Below are positions 34,855 to 44,883 of a DNA stretch of 64,000 nucleotides, piece after piece. Each line of letters opens with the position of its first letter. Within the stretch, counting starts at the first letter, position 1. The stretch is from the NCBI GenBank assembly GCA_910580075.1, contig CAJTVR010000010.1, forward strand, positions 1 through 64,000, in the 5' to 3' direction. The translations under genes and the position numbers were made by a program. The DNA is from an uncultured Eubacterium sp. GTDB taxonomy: Bacteria > Bacillota > Clostridia > Lachnospirales > Lachnospiraceae. The notes under the pieces were generated by a model that did not search any database, was not told the DNA's origin, and was given only the letters and a program-made list of their open reading frames with translations.

Positions 34855-34893
34855 GTGCATAAAAGAGAATAGAAAAACAAAACATTAGATGTA

Positions 34894-34947
34894 TTGACAA
34901 AAAAATCGTTAAATAGTATATTAAATTCATAAAACATATGACGTATG
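34894..34947 (+). promoter_or_regulatory. promoter and possible GntR operator before gntP
   Basis: TTGACA (34894-34899), 17 bases, TATATT (34917-34922). Just downstream the palindrome CATATGACGTATG (34935-34947) covers the start of transcription and is a plausible operator for the GntR regulator. Confidence 0.6.
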
Positions 34948-34949
34948 AT

Positions 34950-35294
34950 AAATTATAAAAAAGAAAGGGGAATGGTATAAAACATCAGATGATTTAAAAG
35001 CGGGACGAACCGGAAAATATCGGCAGGACAGAGAAGTAAATGAAAGGAAAAACAAAATATAGAAAAAGAACGGAACAGAAATCCAAAAAACAAGGTTAAT
35101 AAGAGGGTAAGAAGTAAAAGATAAGAAATAAGGTGAAAGACCAGGAAAACAGACAGTAAAACAATCAGCAGTACAAACAAAAAACAGAAATCAAAAGAAG
35201 CAGCTTATTAAGAGGCAGCACAGATTCAGACACGAAAAAACCAGACAAAAATCTGAAAACAATGGGTAAGAAAAAAGAAAGAGAGGGAATATTT
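34950..35294 (+). other. long purine-rich leader upstream of gntP
   Basis: About 340 bases with no supported gene, composed largely of A and G with few T residues. Apparent reading frames on either strand lack ribosome sites. It would be an unusually long, weakly structured 5' untranslated region. Confidence 0.55.
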
Positions 35295-36641
35295 ATGACA
35301 GAGTTAAATCCAGCACGGCTGGTGACAGCTGCGGTAATCGGACTGGTTATTCTGCTGGTACTGATTATCAAATTTAAAATCCAGGCAATGATTTCCATTC
35401 TGATTGGAGCGATTACCATAGGACTGATCGGCGGAATGCCGGCAGAGGAAATTGTGACGGCAGTAAACGACGGGATCGGAAACACGTTAAAAGGAATTGC
35501 ACTCTTAGTAGGACTTGGTTCCATGTTTGGGGCGATTCTGGAAATATCCGGAGGGGCACAGACGCTGGCTGTCACGATGGTAAAGTGGTTTGGCGACAAA
35601 AAAGCAGCCTGGGCATTAGGCATTACAGGACTTGTCATTGCCATGCCGGTATTTTTTGACGCGGGCCTTATCATTCTTATACCGCTTGCGTTTTCTCTTG
35701 CAAAACGGACAAACCGTTCTTCTCTTTTTTATGCAATTCCGCTTCTGGCAGGCCTGGCAGTAGGGCATGCATTTATACCGCCGACACCGGGTCCGATTCT
35801 TGTAGCTACAATGCTGAATGTGGATTTAGGATGGGTAATTTTAGTAGGAATTTTCTGCGGTACGCTTTCTATGATTGTGGCAGGGCCGGTGTGGGGAGCT
35901 GTCTGCGGAAAGAAATACCGGATTCCGGTTCCGGAACATGTAGCAAACCAGGAAGATTTTGACGAGTCAAAACTGCCGAATTTCTGGAGTATTGTAGGAA
36001 TCATTCTCATACCGCTCGTTCTTATTATTCTGGATTCTGTATCAGGCGTTGTTCCGGCATTAAGCGGTATCCAGCCGGTATTTGCATTCCTTGGAGAGCC
36101 TTTTGTAGCACTGTTAATCGCAACAGTCGCAGCTATGCTGATTCTTGGAATTGGTCATGGATACAGTACACAGGAACTGGAAAAAGTTATGACAAAATCA
36201 TTAGAGCCGACCGGGCTGATTCTGTTAGTAACTGCATGCGGCGGCGTACTGCGCTATGTACTGCAGTATTCAGGACTGGGAGATGTAATCGGCAATGCAG
36301 TATCTTCCATGTCTCTTCCGATCGTAGTGCTTGCATTTATCGTAGCAGCCCTGGTACGTATCTGCGTAGGCTCTTCGACAGTAGCTATGACGATGGCAGC
36401 AGGTATTATTGCAGCAATTCCTGGTATTTCAGAGCTGTCACCGTTATATCTTGCATGTACGACAGCAGCTGTGGCTGGCGGAGCGACCGTATGTTCACAT
36501 TTTAATGACTCTGGTTTCTGGCTTGTAAAATCTCTGGTCGGCATGGATGAAAAAACAACATTAAAGACATGGACGGTGATGGAAACACTTGTCGGAGGTA
36601 CAGGTTTTGTGGTAGCGTTTATTATATCGTTATTTGCATAA
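35295..36641 (+). CDS. GntP-family gluconate/sugar-acid permease
   Basis: A 448-residue transporter with about twelve membrane helices. GLGSMFGAILEISGGAQTLA, GLVIAMPVFFDAGLIILIPL, FIPPTPGPILVATML and ATVCSHFNDSGFWLVK are typical of GntP. It imports gluconate or a related acid with protons. ATG 35295 follows AGAGAGGGAATATTT. Preceded by a GntR regulator and followed 67 bases later by a dehydratase. Confidence 0.92.
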   Translation: MTELNPARLVTAAVIGLVILLVLIIKFKIQAMISILIGAITIGLIGGMPAEEIVTAVNDGIGNTLKGIALLVGLGSMFGAILEISGGAQTLAVTMVKWFGDKKAAWALGITGLVIAMPVFFDAGLIILIPLAFSLAKRTNRSSLFYAIPLLAGLAVGHAFIPPTPGPILVATMLNVDLGWVILVGIFCGTLSMIVAGPVWGAVCGKKYRIPVPEHVANQEDFDESKLPNFWSIVGIILIPLVLIILDSVSGVVPALSGIQPVFAFLGEPFVALLIATVAAMLILGIGHGYSTQELEKVMTKSLEPTGLILLVTACGGVLRYVLQYSGLGDVIGNAVSSMSLPIVVLAFIVAALVRICVGSSTVAMTMAAGIIAAIPGISELSPLYLACTTAAVAGGATVCSHFNDSGFWLVKSLVGMDEKTTLKTWTVMETLVGGTGFVVAFIISLFA

Positions 36642-36708
36642 ATAAGTACAGATTTATAAAATACAGATGGAATATAAAATCAGTAATGTAAGAAAGGATG
36701 GCAGGAAT

Positions 36709-38463
36709 ATGAAAGAATTAATCAGTCAGAAAATGCGCACTCTGGCACCGGAGTCAGACCCTCTGCGCATCGGAACAGGGTGGAAACCGCAGGATTTATC
36801 AAAACCGCAGATTATAATCGAAAGTACATTTGGAGACAGTCACCCGGGGAGCGGACATTTAAACCAGCTGGTGGAAGAGGTACGCAGGGGAACCGCACAG
36901 GAAGGCGGATTTGGCGCAAGATATTTCTGCACAGATATCTGCGACGGGGAAAGCCAGGGCACGGACGGCATTAATTTCAGCCTTGTCAGCCGCGAGATGA
37001 TTGCGAATATGATAGAAATCCATGCAAATGCTACTCCGTTTGATGCAGGGGTTTATTTATCCAGCTGTGATAAAGGACTTCCTGGAAATCTGATGGCACT
37101 GTGCCGGATTAATATTCCGTCTATTGTAGTACCGGGCGGAACGATGAATGCGGGGCCTGATATGCTCACATTAGAGCAGCTTGGAATGTATAGTGCAAAA
37201 TTCCAAAGAGGAGAGATTGACGAAGAAAAACTTAACTGGGCAAAACAGAATGCATGTCCGGGCTGCGGGGCCTGCTCGTTTATCGGGACGGCTTCTACCA
37301 TGCAGATTATGGCGGAAGCACTGGGACTGACACTGCCGGGAAGCGCGCTGATGCCTGCTACAAGTCCGGATTTGCTGAAGTTTGCCAAAGAAGCCGGAAG
37401 GCAGGCTGTGAGGCTGGCTTATATGGACGGCATGCGTCCGAGCGATATTCTGACAATGGACAGTTTTGAAAACGCTATTTTAGTCCATGCGGCAGTATCC
37501 GGGAGCACGAACTGTCTTTTGCATATTCCTGCAATTGCACATGAACTGGGAATAGAGATTACCGGAGATACATTTGACCGTCTGCACCGGAATGCAAGAT
37601 ATATTCTGGATGTGCGCCCGGCAGGACGCTGGCCGGCAGAATGCTTTTATTATGCGGGCGGAGTTCCGGCTGTTATGGAGGAAATCCGTGACTGCCTGCA
37701 CCTGGATGTAATGACAGTTACCGGAAAAACACTCGGAGAGAATCTGGCAGAATTAAAACAGAACGGATTTTATGACCGGTGCAGTAAATGGCTGCAGGAA
37801 TTTAATAAACGTTACGGCTGTTCTCTTACAAAAGAAGATATTATAAGGCCGTATGACAAAGCAATCGGAACAGACGGAAGCATAGCCGTTCTGCGCGGAA
37901 ATCTGGCCCCGGAAGGTGCTGTTATCAAGCATACGGCATGTCCGAAAGAGATGTTCCGTGCTGTGCTGCGGGCAAGGCCTTTTGACAGCGAAGAAGAATG
38001 TCTGGATGCTGTTTTAAAACATAAAGTAGAAAAAGGGGACGCTGTATTTATCCGCTATGAAGGGCCAAAGGGAAGCGGCATGCCGGAAATGTTTTATACA
38101 TCCGAAGCCATCAGCAGCGACCAGGAATTAGGGCGCAGCATTGCTCTGATTACAGACGGCCGTTTTTCAGGTGCGTCTACCGGACCGGTGATCGGACACT
38201 GCAGCCCGGAGGCAGCCGGCGGGGGACCGATTGCACTTGTGGAGGAAGGAGATTTAATTGAAATCGATGTAGAACAGCGCAGATTAAATATTGTCGGTAT
38301 TCACGGGCAGGAAAAGACGCCGGCAGAAGTTGAGGCAGTTCTGGCTGAAAGGCGCAAGGCATGGAAGCCGCATGAAATACGCTATCAGACAGGAGCGCTG
38401 CGGATGTTTACCGAACATGCAGTCAGTCCGATGAAAGGGGCATATCTGGAATATAAAAACTAG
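36709..38463 (+). CDS. IlvD/Edd-family dehydratase, probably acting on a sugar acid
   Basis: A 584-residue Fe-S dehydratase: TFGDSHPGSGHLNQLVEEV, CDKGLPGNLMALCR, NACPGCGACSFIGTASTMQI (cluster cysteines), GSTNCLLHIPAIAHE and ITDGRFSGASTGPVIGH. The family includes dihydroxy-acid, phosphogluconate and aldonate dehydratases. Because it follows a GntR/GntP pair rather than ilv genes, I favour an aldonate such as gluconate or xylonate as substrate. ATG 36709 has AGGAAT upstream; the frame from 36667 is weaker. Confidence 0.85.
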   Translation: MKELISQKMRTLAPESDPLRIGTGWKPQDLSKPQIIIESTFGDSHPGSGHLNQLVEEVRRGTAQEGGFGARYFCTDICDGESQGTDGINFSLVSREMIANMIEIHANATPFDAGVYLSSCDKGLPGNLMALCRINIPSIVVPGGTMNAGPDMLTLEQLGMYSAKFQRGEIDEEKLNWAKQNACPGCGACSFIGTASTMQIMAEALGLTLPGSALMPATSPDLLKFAKEAGRQAVRLAYMDGMRPSDILTMDSFENAILVHAAVSGSTNCLLHIPAIAHELGIEITGDTFDRLHRNARYILDVRPAGRWPAECFYYAGGVPAVMEEIRDCLHLDVMTVTGKTLGENLAELKQNGFYDRCSKWLQEFNKRYGCSLTKEDIIRPYDKAIGTDGSIAVLRGNLAPEGAVIKHTACPKEMFRAVLRARPFDSEEECLDAVLKHKVEKGDAVFIRYEGPKGSGMPEMFYTSEAISSDQELGRSIALITDGRFSGASTGPVIGHCSPEAAGGGPIALVEEGDLIEIDVEQRRLNIVGIHGQEKTPAEVEAVLAERRKAWKPHEIRYQTGALRMFTEHAVSPMKGAYLEYKN

Positions 38464-38484
38464 CCTTTGGTGAGAGGGTGAAAA

Positions 38485-38508
38485 GGGGCCGGGTCCGGCT
38501 CCTTTTTA
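38485..38508 (+). terminator. terminator after the sugar-acid operon
   Basis: GGGGCCGG pairs with CCGGCTCC over a very small loop, followed by TTTTT. Confidence 0.7.
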
Positions 38509-38693
38509 ATGTCCATTTTCTCGCTGATATTATATTTAAAGCTGCACAAACCCATTGATTTCAAAGCCGCTCCGTGTTAGAATATTATCCGTCAGCGGCC
38601 CCCGGCCGGCCATCTGGCCAGTTATACTGGCTGCAGTTATTGGTCAGACGCCGGCATCCGTGAAAAAATAACACAGTTTACAGGAATAAAAAA

Positions 38694-41651
38694 ATGGAGA
38701 AAAAAAACAGAAAACAGCTAAAACCAATACGGATCCTGATAGCGGCTGGTATTTTGTCAATGGCAGGAATTTATTTCTGCATCAGCACAATGAAGTATTC
38801 CCTGTGGAAACATTCGGTTACAGAAATCATGGAAGTATCGTCACAGGCAGGGCATGCTTTAGAGATTTACATTGAAAAAGACATGCAGATACTGAAAAGA
38901 ATTGCAAAACACCTTGCACAGACAGATGCACAGGATGTTCAGGCAGTGACAGAAATCATTGATGCACTTGCAGATTCGGACGTTTCCTATACCGTGACGG
39001 ACTTAGAAAGGGGAGTCATGTATGCCGGAAAAGAAGCCGGAACACGCAGAATCAGTGAAGAGGAACGTAAAACATATGAAACGTATACAGGAAGGTCAGC
39101 CCGGGAGCCATATACGGATGCATTTACCGGCCAGGAAGTTATCGGGGGTTATGAAATGTTTCTGTTTGCGGACAAAACGCCTGGGATGGTTCAGGTGAAA
39201 CGGAATGCGTCACTGGTAGAAGACGAGTTTATGCTTTCGTTCTATAACGGCTGCGGGTTTTCCTGTATTACAAGTGAACAGGGAAATGTGCTTGTCCGGT
39301 CTTTTGCCAGAGACAGCGGCCGCTCGTTAAAAAACATCAATGACGTGCTGGAAATTCCCAAAAACGCAAAACAGAACATACAGGTATTTGACGATACAAG
39401 GACAAAGCAAAAAGAAGGCGTGATGCGTCTTGTATTTGACGGCGAAGACAGCATACTTGGCTTTAAGCCTTTAAAAGGGACGCCGGGATGGTATCTGCTG
39501 GTTATTGTGCCGGATGCTGTTATTATGAAATATGCAGATGATATTTTATATACGACACAGATTTTTTCTGTTTTTATGACAGTGATTCTGGCCATTGTCG
39601 GTCTGTTTTTATATCTGGAACGCCAGACGGATAAAAAGGTAATGCAAAAGGAAGACGACCTGCGTTACAGAGAACAGCTGTTTGATATTCTGGCAAATAA
39701 CACGGATGATGTATTTTTGGTGTTTACGTGCACAGATTTCGAAGCAGAATATGTCAGTCCGAATGTGGAGCGCATACTTGGCATACCGCAGGAAGAAGTA
39801 ACGGCAGATATCAGGGTGCTGGAACAGACCGTAGACAGCAGGAAAAGAACACGCGGATACGATAATGTAAAGAATCTGCGGGGCGGAGGAAGCACGGTAC
39901 TTGAAAGAGAGCGGTTTCACAGGAAGACGGGAGAGGCGAAATGGTTTTCAGAAACAGTATATAAGACAACAGTGAATGATTCTCAGCGGTATGTTGCAGT
40001 CCTATCTGACCGTACAAAAGAACGCCGCGCTAAACAGGCTTTACTGGATGCACTAGAAATTGCGAAATCAGCAAATGAATCAAAGAGTGTCTTTTTAAGT
40101 AATATGAGTCATGATATCCGTACGCCAATGAATGCCATTGTAGGATTTTCCACCCTTCTGCAGCGGGATGCAGATAACCCGGAAAAGGTGCATGAGTATA
40201 CAAAGAAAATTACAGCTTCCAGCCAGCATCTTCTGGGACTGATTAATGATGTGCTGGATATGAGCAAAATTGAAAGCGGCAAGACGACGCTGAATATTTC
40301 TGAAATCAGCCTGGCAGATCTGGTCGATGAGTTAGGTGCTATGATGCAGATTCAGGCAAAGGCCAAAGATCAGAACTTCAAAATCGATGTTTATGATATA
40401 CGCAATGAGCAGCTGTTAGGAGACCGGCTTCGGATTAACCAGATTCTGATCAATATTTTGTCTAATGCCGTGAAATATACGCCAGAGGGCGGCCATATCG
40501 AAATGACGGTCCGCCAGATGCCGCAGCATACAAAAAAATATGCCAGGTTTCATATTGAGATTGCGGATAACGGAATCGGGATGTCAGAGGAATATCTGGC
40601 GGCTATCTTCCAGCCGTTTAGCCGTGAAGAAACCCAAAAGACGGCCAGCATACAGGGAACAGGGCTTGGGATGGCAATCACCAAAAATCTTGTGGATTTA
40701 ATGGGAGGTACGATTGCCGTAGAGAGCAAACCTGGAAAAGGCAGTAAGTTTTTGCTGGATCTGGAACTTCGAATTCAGGAACAGGATGCGGATCCGGATT
40801 TCTGGAAAAACCACAGTGTCACAAAACTGCTTGTGGTGGACGATGATGAGGAAATCTGTCTTGGCATTCAAAAAACAATGGCAGATACGCAGGTATGCGT
40901 ACAGTATGCGCTCAGAGGCCAGGAAGCGGTAGAGCTGAGCAAAAGCGCACAGGCTAAAGGCAGAGGATTTGACATGATACTGCTCGACTGGCAGATGCCT
41001 GATATCAGCGGCATTGAAACGGCGCGCCGGATTCGCAGAATTGTTCCTGCGAATGTGCCGATTATGATACTGACAGCATATGATATCAGCCGGATAGAGG
41101 AAGAGGGAACCGCAGCGGGCGTAGACGGATTTTTACAAAAACCGTTCTTCTTAAGCAGCTTTAAAATGATTGTAAGCAGTCTGAGAGACCAGGCGTGCGT
41201 GGATAAAAAAGCAGAGGTGCACAAAGAAGAAAACGAGGATACGCCACTGACAGGGCTGAATATTCTTGCAGCGGAGGATGTCGAGATTAATGCTGAGATT
41301 TTAATAGAGCTGCTTAAAATGGCCGGGGCATCCTGTGAATGGGCTGTGAACGGACAGGAGGTTCTGACAAAGTTTGCCCAGTCAGATCCTGACCAGTATG
41401 ATTTGATACTGATGGATGTACAGATGCCGGTCTTAAACGGGTATGAGGCTACGAAAGCAATCCGGGCATGCGCACATCCGCGTGCAAAGACCGTGCCCGT
41501 CATTGCCATGACGGCGAATACGTTTTCAGAGGATGTAAAAGAAGCGTTAGACGCCGGCATGAACGCACATGTAGGAAAGCCTGTGGATATGGAGCAGTTA
41601 AAAGATGCAGTTGCAAAGGTGCTTGAGTCTGGGTGGTCAAGAGGGGACTGA
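38694..41651 (+). CDS. hybrid sensor histidine kinase with two receiver domains
   Basis: A 985-residue membrane sensor. Order: N-terminal helix (about 13-31), extracytoplasmic Cache-like domain (about 40-285), second helix (about 290-307), PAS domain (about 320-445; LFDILANNTDDVFLVFTC), HisKA with His 473 in FLSNMSHDIRTPMNAIVGF, HATPase (ADNGIGMSEEYL, GTGLGMAI), receiver 1 with Asp 765 in MILLDWQMPDISG, and receiver 2 with Asp 908 in LILMDVQMPVLNG. Proteins of this build usually end in an Hpt domain or use a separate one; none is here. No DNA-binding partner is adjacent, so its output is unknown. Confidence 0.92.
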   Translation: MEKKNRKQLKPIRILIAAGILSMAGIYFCISTMKYSLWKHSVTEIMEVSSQAGHALEIYIEKDMQILKRIAKHLAQTDAQDVQAVTEIIDALADSDVSYTVTDLERGVMYAGKEAGTRRISEEERKTYETYTGRSAREPYTDAFTGQEVIGGYEMFLFADKTPGMVQVKRNASLVEDEFMLSFYNGCGFSCITSEQGNVLVRSFARDSGRSLKNINDVLEIPKNAKQNIQVFDDTRTKQKEGVMRLVFDGEDSILGFKPLKGTPGWYLLVIVPDAVIMKYADDILYTTQIFSVFMTVILAIVGLFLYLERQTDKKVMQKEDDLRYREQLFDILANNTDDVFLVFTCTDFEAEYVSPNVERILGIPQEEVTADIRVLEQTVDSRKRTRGYDNVKNLRGGGSTVLERERFHRKTGEAKWFSETVYKTTVNDSQRYVAVLSDRTKERRAKQALLDALEIAKSANESKSVFLSNMSHDIRTPMNAIVGFSTLLQRDADNPEKVHEYTKKITASSQHLLGLINDVLDMSKIESGKTTLNISEISLADLVDELGAMMQIQAKAKDQNFKIDVYDIRNEQLLGDRLRINQILINILSNAVKYTPEGGHIEMTVRQMPQHTKKYARFHIEIADNGIGMSEEYLAAIFQPFSREETQKTASIQGTGLGMAITKNLVDLMGGTIAVESKPGKGSKFLLDLELRIQEQDADPDFWKNHSVTKLLVVDDDEEICLGIQKTMADTQVCVQYALRGQEAVELSKSAQAKGRGFDMILLDWQMPDISGIETARRIRRIVPANVPIMILTAYDISRIEEEGTAAGVDGFLQKPFFLSSFKMIVSSLRDQACVDKKAEVHKEENEDTPLTGLNILAAEDVEINAEILIELLKMAGASCEWAVNGQEVLTKFAQSDPDQYDLILMDVQMPVLNGYEATKAIRACAHPRAKTVPVIAMTANTFSEDVKEALDAGMNAHVGKPVDMEQLKDAVAKVLESGWSRGD

Positions 41652-41817
41652 ATTATAAAAGAACTGAACTATAAAAAGGAAAAGTGCATCACAAAAGGAA
41701 GTGAAATAGAAAAAGAAGGTGCATCAGAAAAGAAACAGAGTTAGAAAAAAACTGAACCAGAATAAGGAAAGATTCAGGCAGGGATAGGTTTAGAGAAGGG
41801 AAGGATTAGATACAGAT
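41652..41817 (+). other. purine-rich intergenic stretch
   Basis: A 166-base stretch of mostly A and G with repeated motifs such as GAACTGAACTATAAAA and GGTGCATCA. No gene. It resembles the gntP leader and the spoVAD-spoVAE spacer. Confidence 0.5.
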
Positions 41818-42291
41818 ATGAATATCAGAAGAGCTCAGGAAAGTGATATGGAAGGAATTAACAGGCTGCTGATGCAGGTCCTGATGGTACATCATCAGGG
41901 CCGCCCGGATTTGTTTTTGGGAAATAATGCTAAGAAATATACAGATGAACAGTTAAGTGCCATTCTGTCAAATGACGAAACGCCTGTTTTTGCAGCTGTT
42001 GATGAAAAAGAAACGGTACTTGGCTATGCGTTTTGCATTTTTAAGCAGTACATAAATGATAATATTTTAACAGATGTTAAAACGCTTTATATCGATGACC
42101 TCTGTGTGGATGAAATGCTCAGAGGAGAGCATATCGGCAGACAGCTTTACGAATACGTGCTTCAGTATGCGAAAGACAGCGGCTGTTACAATGTGACGTT
42201 AAATGTGTGGGCCTGTAATGAGCCGGCTATGCGTTTTTATGAAAAATGCGGCCTCAAGCCGCAGAAAATCGGAATGGAGACCATTCTTTAA
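41818..42291 (+). CDS. GNAT-family N-acetyltransferase
   Basis: A 157-residue GNAT protein: NIRRAQESDMEGINRLL at the start, LYIDDLCVDEMLRGEHIGRQ (acetyl-CoA loop RGEHIGR) and NVTLNVWACNEPAMRFYEKC. It transfers an acetyl group to an unknown amine or protein N-terminus. It ends tail-to-tail with typA. Confidence 0.88.
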   Translation: MNIRRAQESDMEGINRLLMQVLMVHHQGRPDLFLGNNAKKYTDEQLSAILSNDETPVFAAVDEKETVLGYAFCIFKQYINDNILTDVKTLYIDDLCVDEMLRGEHIGRQLYEYVLQYAKDSGCYNVTLNVWACNEPAMRFYEKCGLKPQKIGMETIL

Positions 42292-42350
42292 CAACACAGG
42301 GTACAGGCTCGCAGACCGCACTGCTGCCGAAATACCAGACATTCCGCCGA

Positions 42351-42445
42351 CAGGTGCCAGGCACTCTGCCAGAGCCGCTAAGCCGGGTTTTTGGCAGCAG
42401 GTGCCAGGCGCTCTGCCAGAGCCGCCAAGCCGGGCCTTCCGGCAG
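42351..42445. repeat. two direct repeats of 47-48 bp between the GNAT gene and typA
   Basis: CAGGTGCCAGGCACTCTGCC... (42351-42397) is repeated at 42398-42445 with about five differences. Each copy is GC-rich and contains short inverted motifs (GGCACTCTGCC, GCCGGG). They lie in a convergent intergenic region and could form hairpins that end transcription. Confidence 0.8.
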
Positions 42446-42480
42446 CTGGCCGGGTGTTTTGCCAAAGCCAGCTGTACAGT

Positions 42481-44310
42481 TTATTTTTTAAATGCAGCCC
42501 GCTTGCGCATCGTCGGGTCTAAAATCCGTTTGCGGATACGCAGGCTTTCCGGTGTGACTTCCAGCAGTTCATCCGTATCAATAAAGTCAAGAGCCTGTTC
42601 CAGGCTTAAAATCCGCGGCGGAGTCAGCGTCAGCGCTTCGTCGGCACTGGAAGAGCGGGTATTTGTCAGATGTTTTTTCCTGCATACATTCAGTTCGATA
42701 TCTTCTGTTTTGGAACACTGTCCGACAACCATGCCGGAATATACTTTTTCGCCGGCTCCGATAAAGAGCTGTCCGCGTTCCTGTGCACCGAACAGTCCGT
42801 ATGCTACGGAAACACCTGTTTCAAAAGCTATTAAAGAACCCTGTTTGCGGTACTGGATGTCGCCGCGGTATCCGTCATAGCCGTCAAAAATTGTGTTGAT
42901 AATACCGTTGCCTTTTGTATCTGTCAGAAAATCCCCGCGGTATCCAATCAGTCCGCGGGAAGGAATGCGGAATTCGATACGCGTATAGCCGCCTGCAATG
43001 GAATGCATGTTCTGCATTTCGCCTTTGCGCTGGCAGAGTTTGTCAATAACAGCGCCGGTAAATTCATCCGGTACGTCTACATAGGCGATTTCCATCGGTT
43101 CTGTTTTTTTGCCGTTATCGTCTGTATGGTATAAGACTTCCGCTTTGCTGACAGCAAACTCATAGCCTTCCCGGCGCATGTTTTCAATAAGGACAGACAG
43201 ATGCAGCTCCCCGCGCCCGGATACTTTAAAGACGTCTGTATCTTCTGTTTCTTCGACACGCAGGCTGATATCGGTATTCAGCTCGCGGAACAGGCGGTCA
43301 CGCAGATGGCGGGAGGTAATGTATTTTCCTTCCTGTCCGGCCAGCGGGCTGTCGTTTACGATAAAATTCATAGAAATCGTAGGCTCGGATATTTTCTGGA
43401 ATGGAATTGCCTGTGGATTTTCCGGTGCGCAGATCGTATCGCCGATATGGATGTCTGCAATGCCGGAAATAGCCACGATAGAGCCGGTCTGTGCCTCCTT
43501 TACATCTACCTTGTTAAGGCCGTCAAATTCATATAGTTTGCTGATTTTGACTTTTTTCTGCTTATCAGGGTCATGGTGGTTGACGACGACTGCTTCCTGA
43601 TTGATGCGGATACATCCGTTGTCCACTTTGCCGATGCCGATGCGGCCTACGTATTCATTGTAGTCAATTGTGCTGATTAGTACCTGGGTATTTGCATCCG
43701 GGTCACCCAGCGGGGCTGGAATGTAGTCCAGGATCGTTTCAAACAAAGGAGTCATGTCCTTTTTTTCGTCATTTACGTCCAGGACCGCATAGCCGTCGCG
43801 GGCAGAAGCATAGACAAACGGGCAGTCAAGCTGATCGTCCGATGCGTCTAAGTCCATGAAAAGTTCCAGCACTTCGTCTACAACCTCGTCAGGCCGGGCT
43901 TCCGGACGGTCGATTTTGTTGACACATACGATTACAGGAAGCTCCAAATCGAGAGCTTTCATTAAGACGAATTTTGTCTGAGGCATGGCACCTTCAAAAG
44001 CGTCAACTACTAAGATAACACCGTTTACCATTTTTAAAACACGTTCCACTTCGCCGCCGAAATCTGCATGTCCCGGAGTGTCGATAATATTAATTTTTAC
44101 GTCTTTATAAAAGACAGCTGTATTTTTGGAAAGAATCGTAATGCCGCGTTCCCGTTCGATATCATTTGAGTCCATGATACGTTCCTGGACTTCCTGGTTT
44201 GCACGGAATACGCCGCTTTGCTTTAAAAGCTCGTCCACGAGAGTGGTTTTGCCGTGGTCGACATGGGCGATGATTGCAATATTACGGACATTGTCTCTTG
44301 TGATTTGCAT
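42481..44310 (-). CDS. typA: translational GTPase TypA/BipA
   Basis: A 609-residue ribosome-associated GTPase: NIAIIAHVDHGKTTLVDELL (P-loop), RERGITILSKNTAV, NIIDTPGHADFGGEVERVL, VNKIDRPEARPDEV, and the C-terminal region SRGLIGYRGDFLTDTKGNG. It aids ribosome assembly and stress responses. Start and length match the family. Confidence 0.97.
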   Translation of the reverse strand: MQITRDNVRNIAIIAHVDHGKTTLVDELLKQSGVFRANQEVQERIMDSNDIERERGITILSKNTAVFYKDVKINIIDTPGHADFGGEVERVLKMVNGVILVVDAFEGAMPQTKFVLMKALDLELPVIVCVNKIDRPEARPDEVVDEVLELFMDLDASDDQLDCPFVYASARDGYAVLDVNDEKKDMTPLFETILDYIPAPLGDPDANTQVLISTIDYNEYVGRIGIGKVDNGCIRINQEAVVVNHHDPDKQKKVKISKLYEFDGLNKVDVKEAQTGSIVAISGIADIHIGDTICAPENPQAIPFQKISEPTISMNFIVNDSPLAGQEGKYITSRHLRDRLFRELNTDISLRVEETEDTDVFKVSGRGELHLSVLIENMRREGYEFAVSKAEVLYHTDDNGKKTEPMEIAYVDVPDEFTGAVIDKLCQRKGEMQNMHSIAGGYTRIEFRIPSRGLIGYRGDFLTDTKGNGIINTIFDGYDGYRGDIQYRKQGSLIAFETGVSVAYGLFGAQERGQLFIGAGEKVYSGMVVGQCSKTEDIELNVCRKKHLTNTRSSSADEALTLTPPRILSLEQALDFIDTDELLEVTPESLRIRKRILDPTMRKRAAFKK

Positions 44311-44623
44311 ATAAAAAACCTTCTTTCTAGTTTTCTGGCAGAAAAAGCTGTATAACAGTTTACAAATTTAGTGTAATTAGCAGGTGACTGTTTGGACTTT
44401 TTCGATTATAATATACTTGTAACCTGCAAGATTCCTCGCCCATTTTATCATATTTTAGAACCAGTGCAAGAATTTTTGTCACAAAGAGCTTATTTTAGGC
44501 GATTTGACAAAAAAACAGACGGGAATAAAGCGAAATATAGAAAACATTTTCGAATTTTTTGGAAACGATAAGTTGTCGACATGAATTGATGGGATTTTTA
44601 TCAGCTGCATGTTAAATTCTCTC
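44311..44623. other. intergenic region upstream of typA
   Basis: No gene is supported. AT-rich with TATAATATAC-like sequences on both strands; promoters for typA should lie here on the minus strand but could not be fixed. Confidence 0.4.
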
Positions 44624-44653
44624 TTGTCAAAAAGAGGACATTGCTGATATGAT
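44624..44653 (+). promoter_or_regulatory. promoter for the SSB-like gene or its leader RNA
   Basis: TTGTCA (44624-44629), 18 bases, TATGAT (44648-44653). The first good start codon is 230 bases further on. Confidence 0.55.
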
Positions 44654-44659
44654 GTAATC

Positions 44660-44838
44660 ATACATGCGAAAGGGCAGATGGCAAAAATGCGTCTGGGTTA
44701 ACAGCTAAGGCAGGAGAATCCGGTGTCATCAGGGTTCTAAATGCAGCGGCAGAAGAATACATATGGTAGTAGCTAAAATCGGTCCGGCATGCAGGACTGA
44801 AGATAGTACCGCCTGGCAGTCTAAAAAAGAGCACAAAA
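44660..44838 (+). ncRNA. possible structured leader RNA of unknown class
   Basis: The segment between the promoter and the SSB-like gene shows several local stems: CAGATG with CGTCTG (about 44674-44694) and CGGTCC with GGACTG (about 44782-44801), plus purine-rich single-stranded joints such as GGCAGGAGAATCC. I could not match it to a known riboswitch. There is no T-run at its end. It may simply be a long leader. Confidence 0.3.
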
Positions 44839-44883
44839 TTGACAAACTGTCACGTTTGAAAAGAGGAAGGGAGAAATAAATTC

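Noticed and set aside
44660..44838. Cobalamin riboswitch upstream of the SSB and cobO genes
   Set aside because: No B12-box or other diagnostic core could be found, and cobO has its own close ribosome site with an SSB gene in between.
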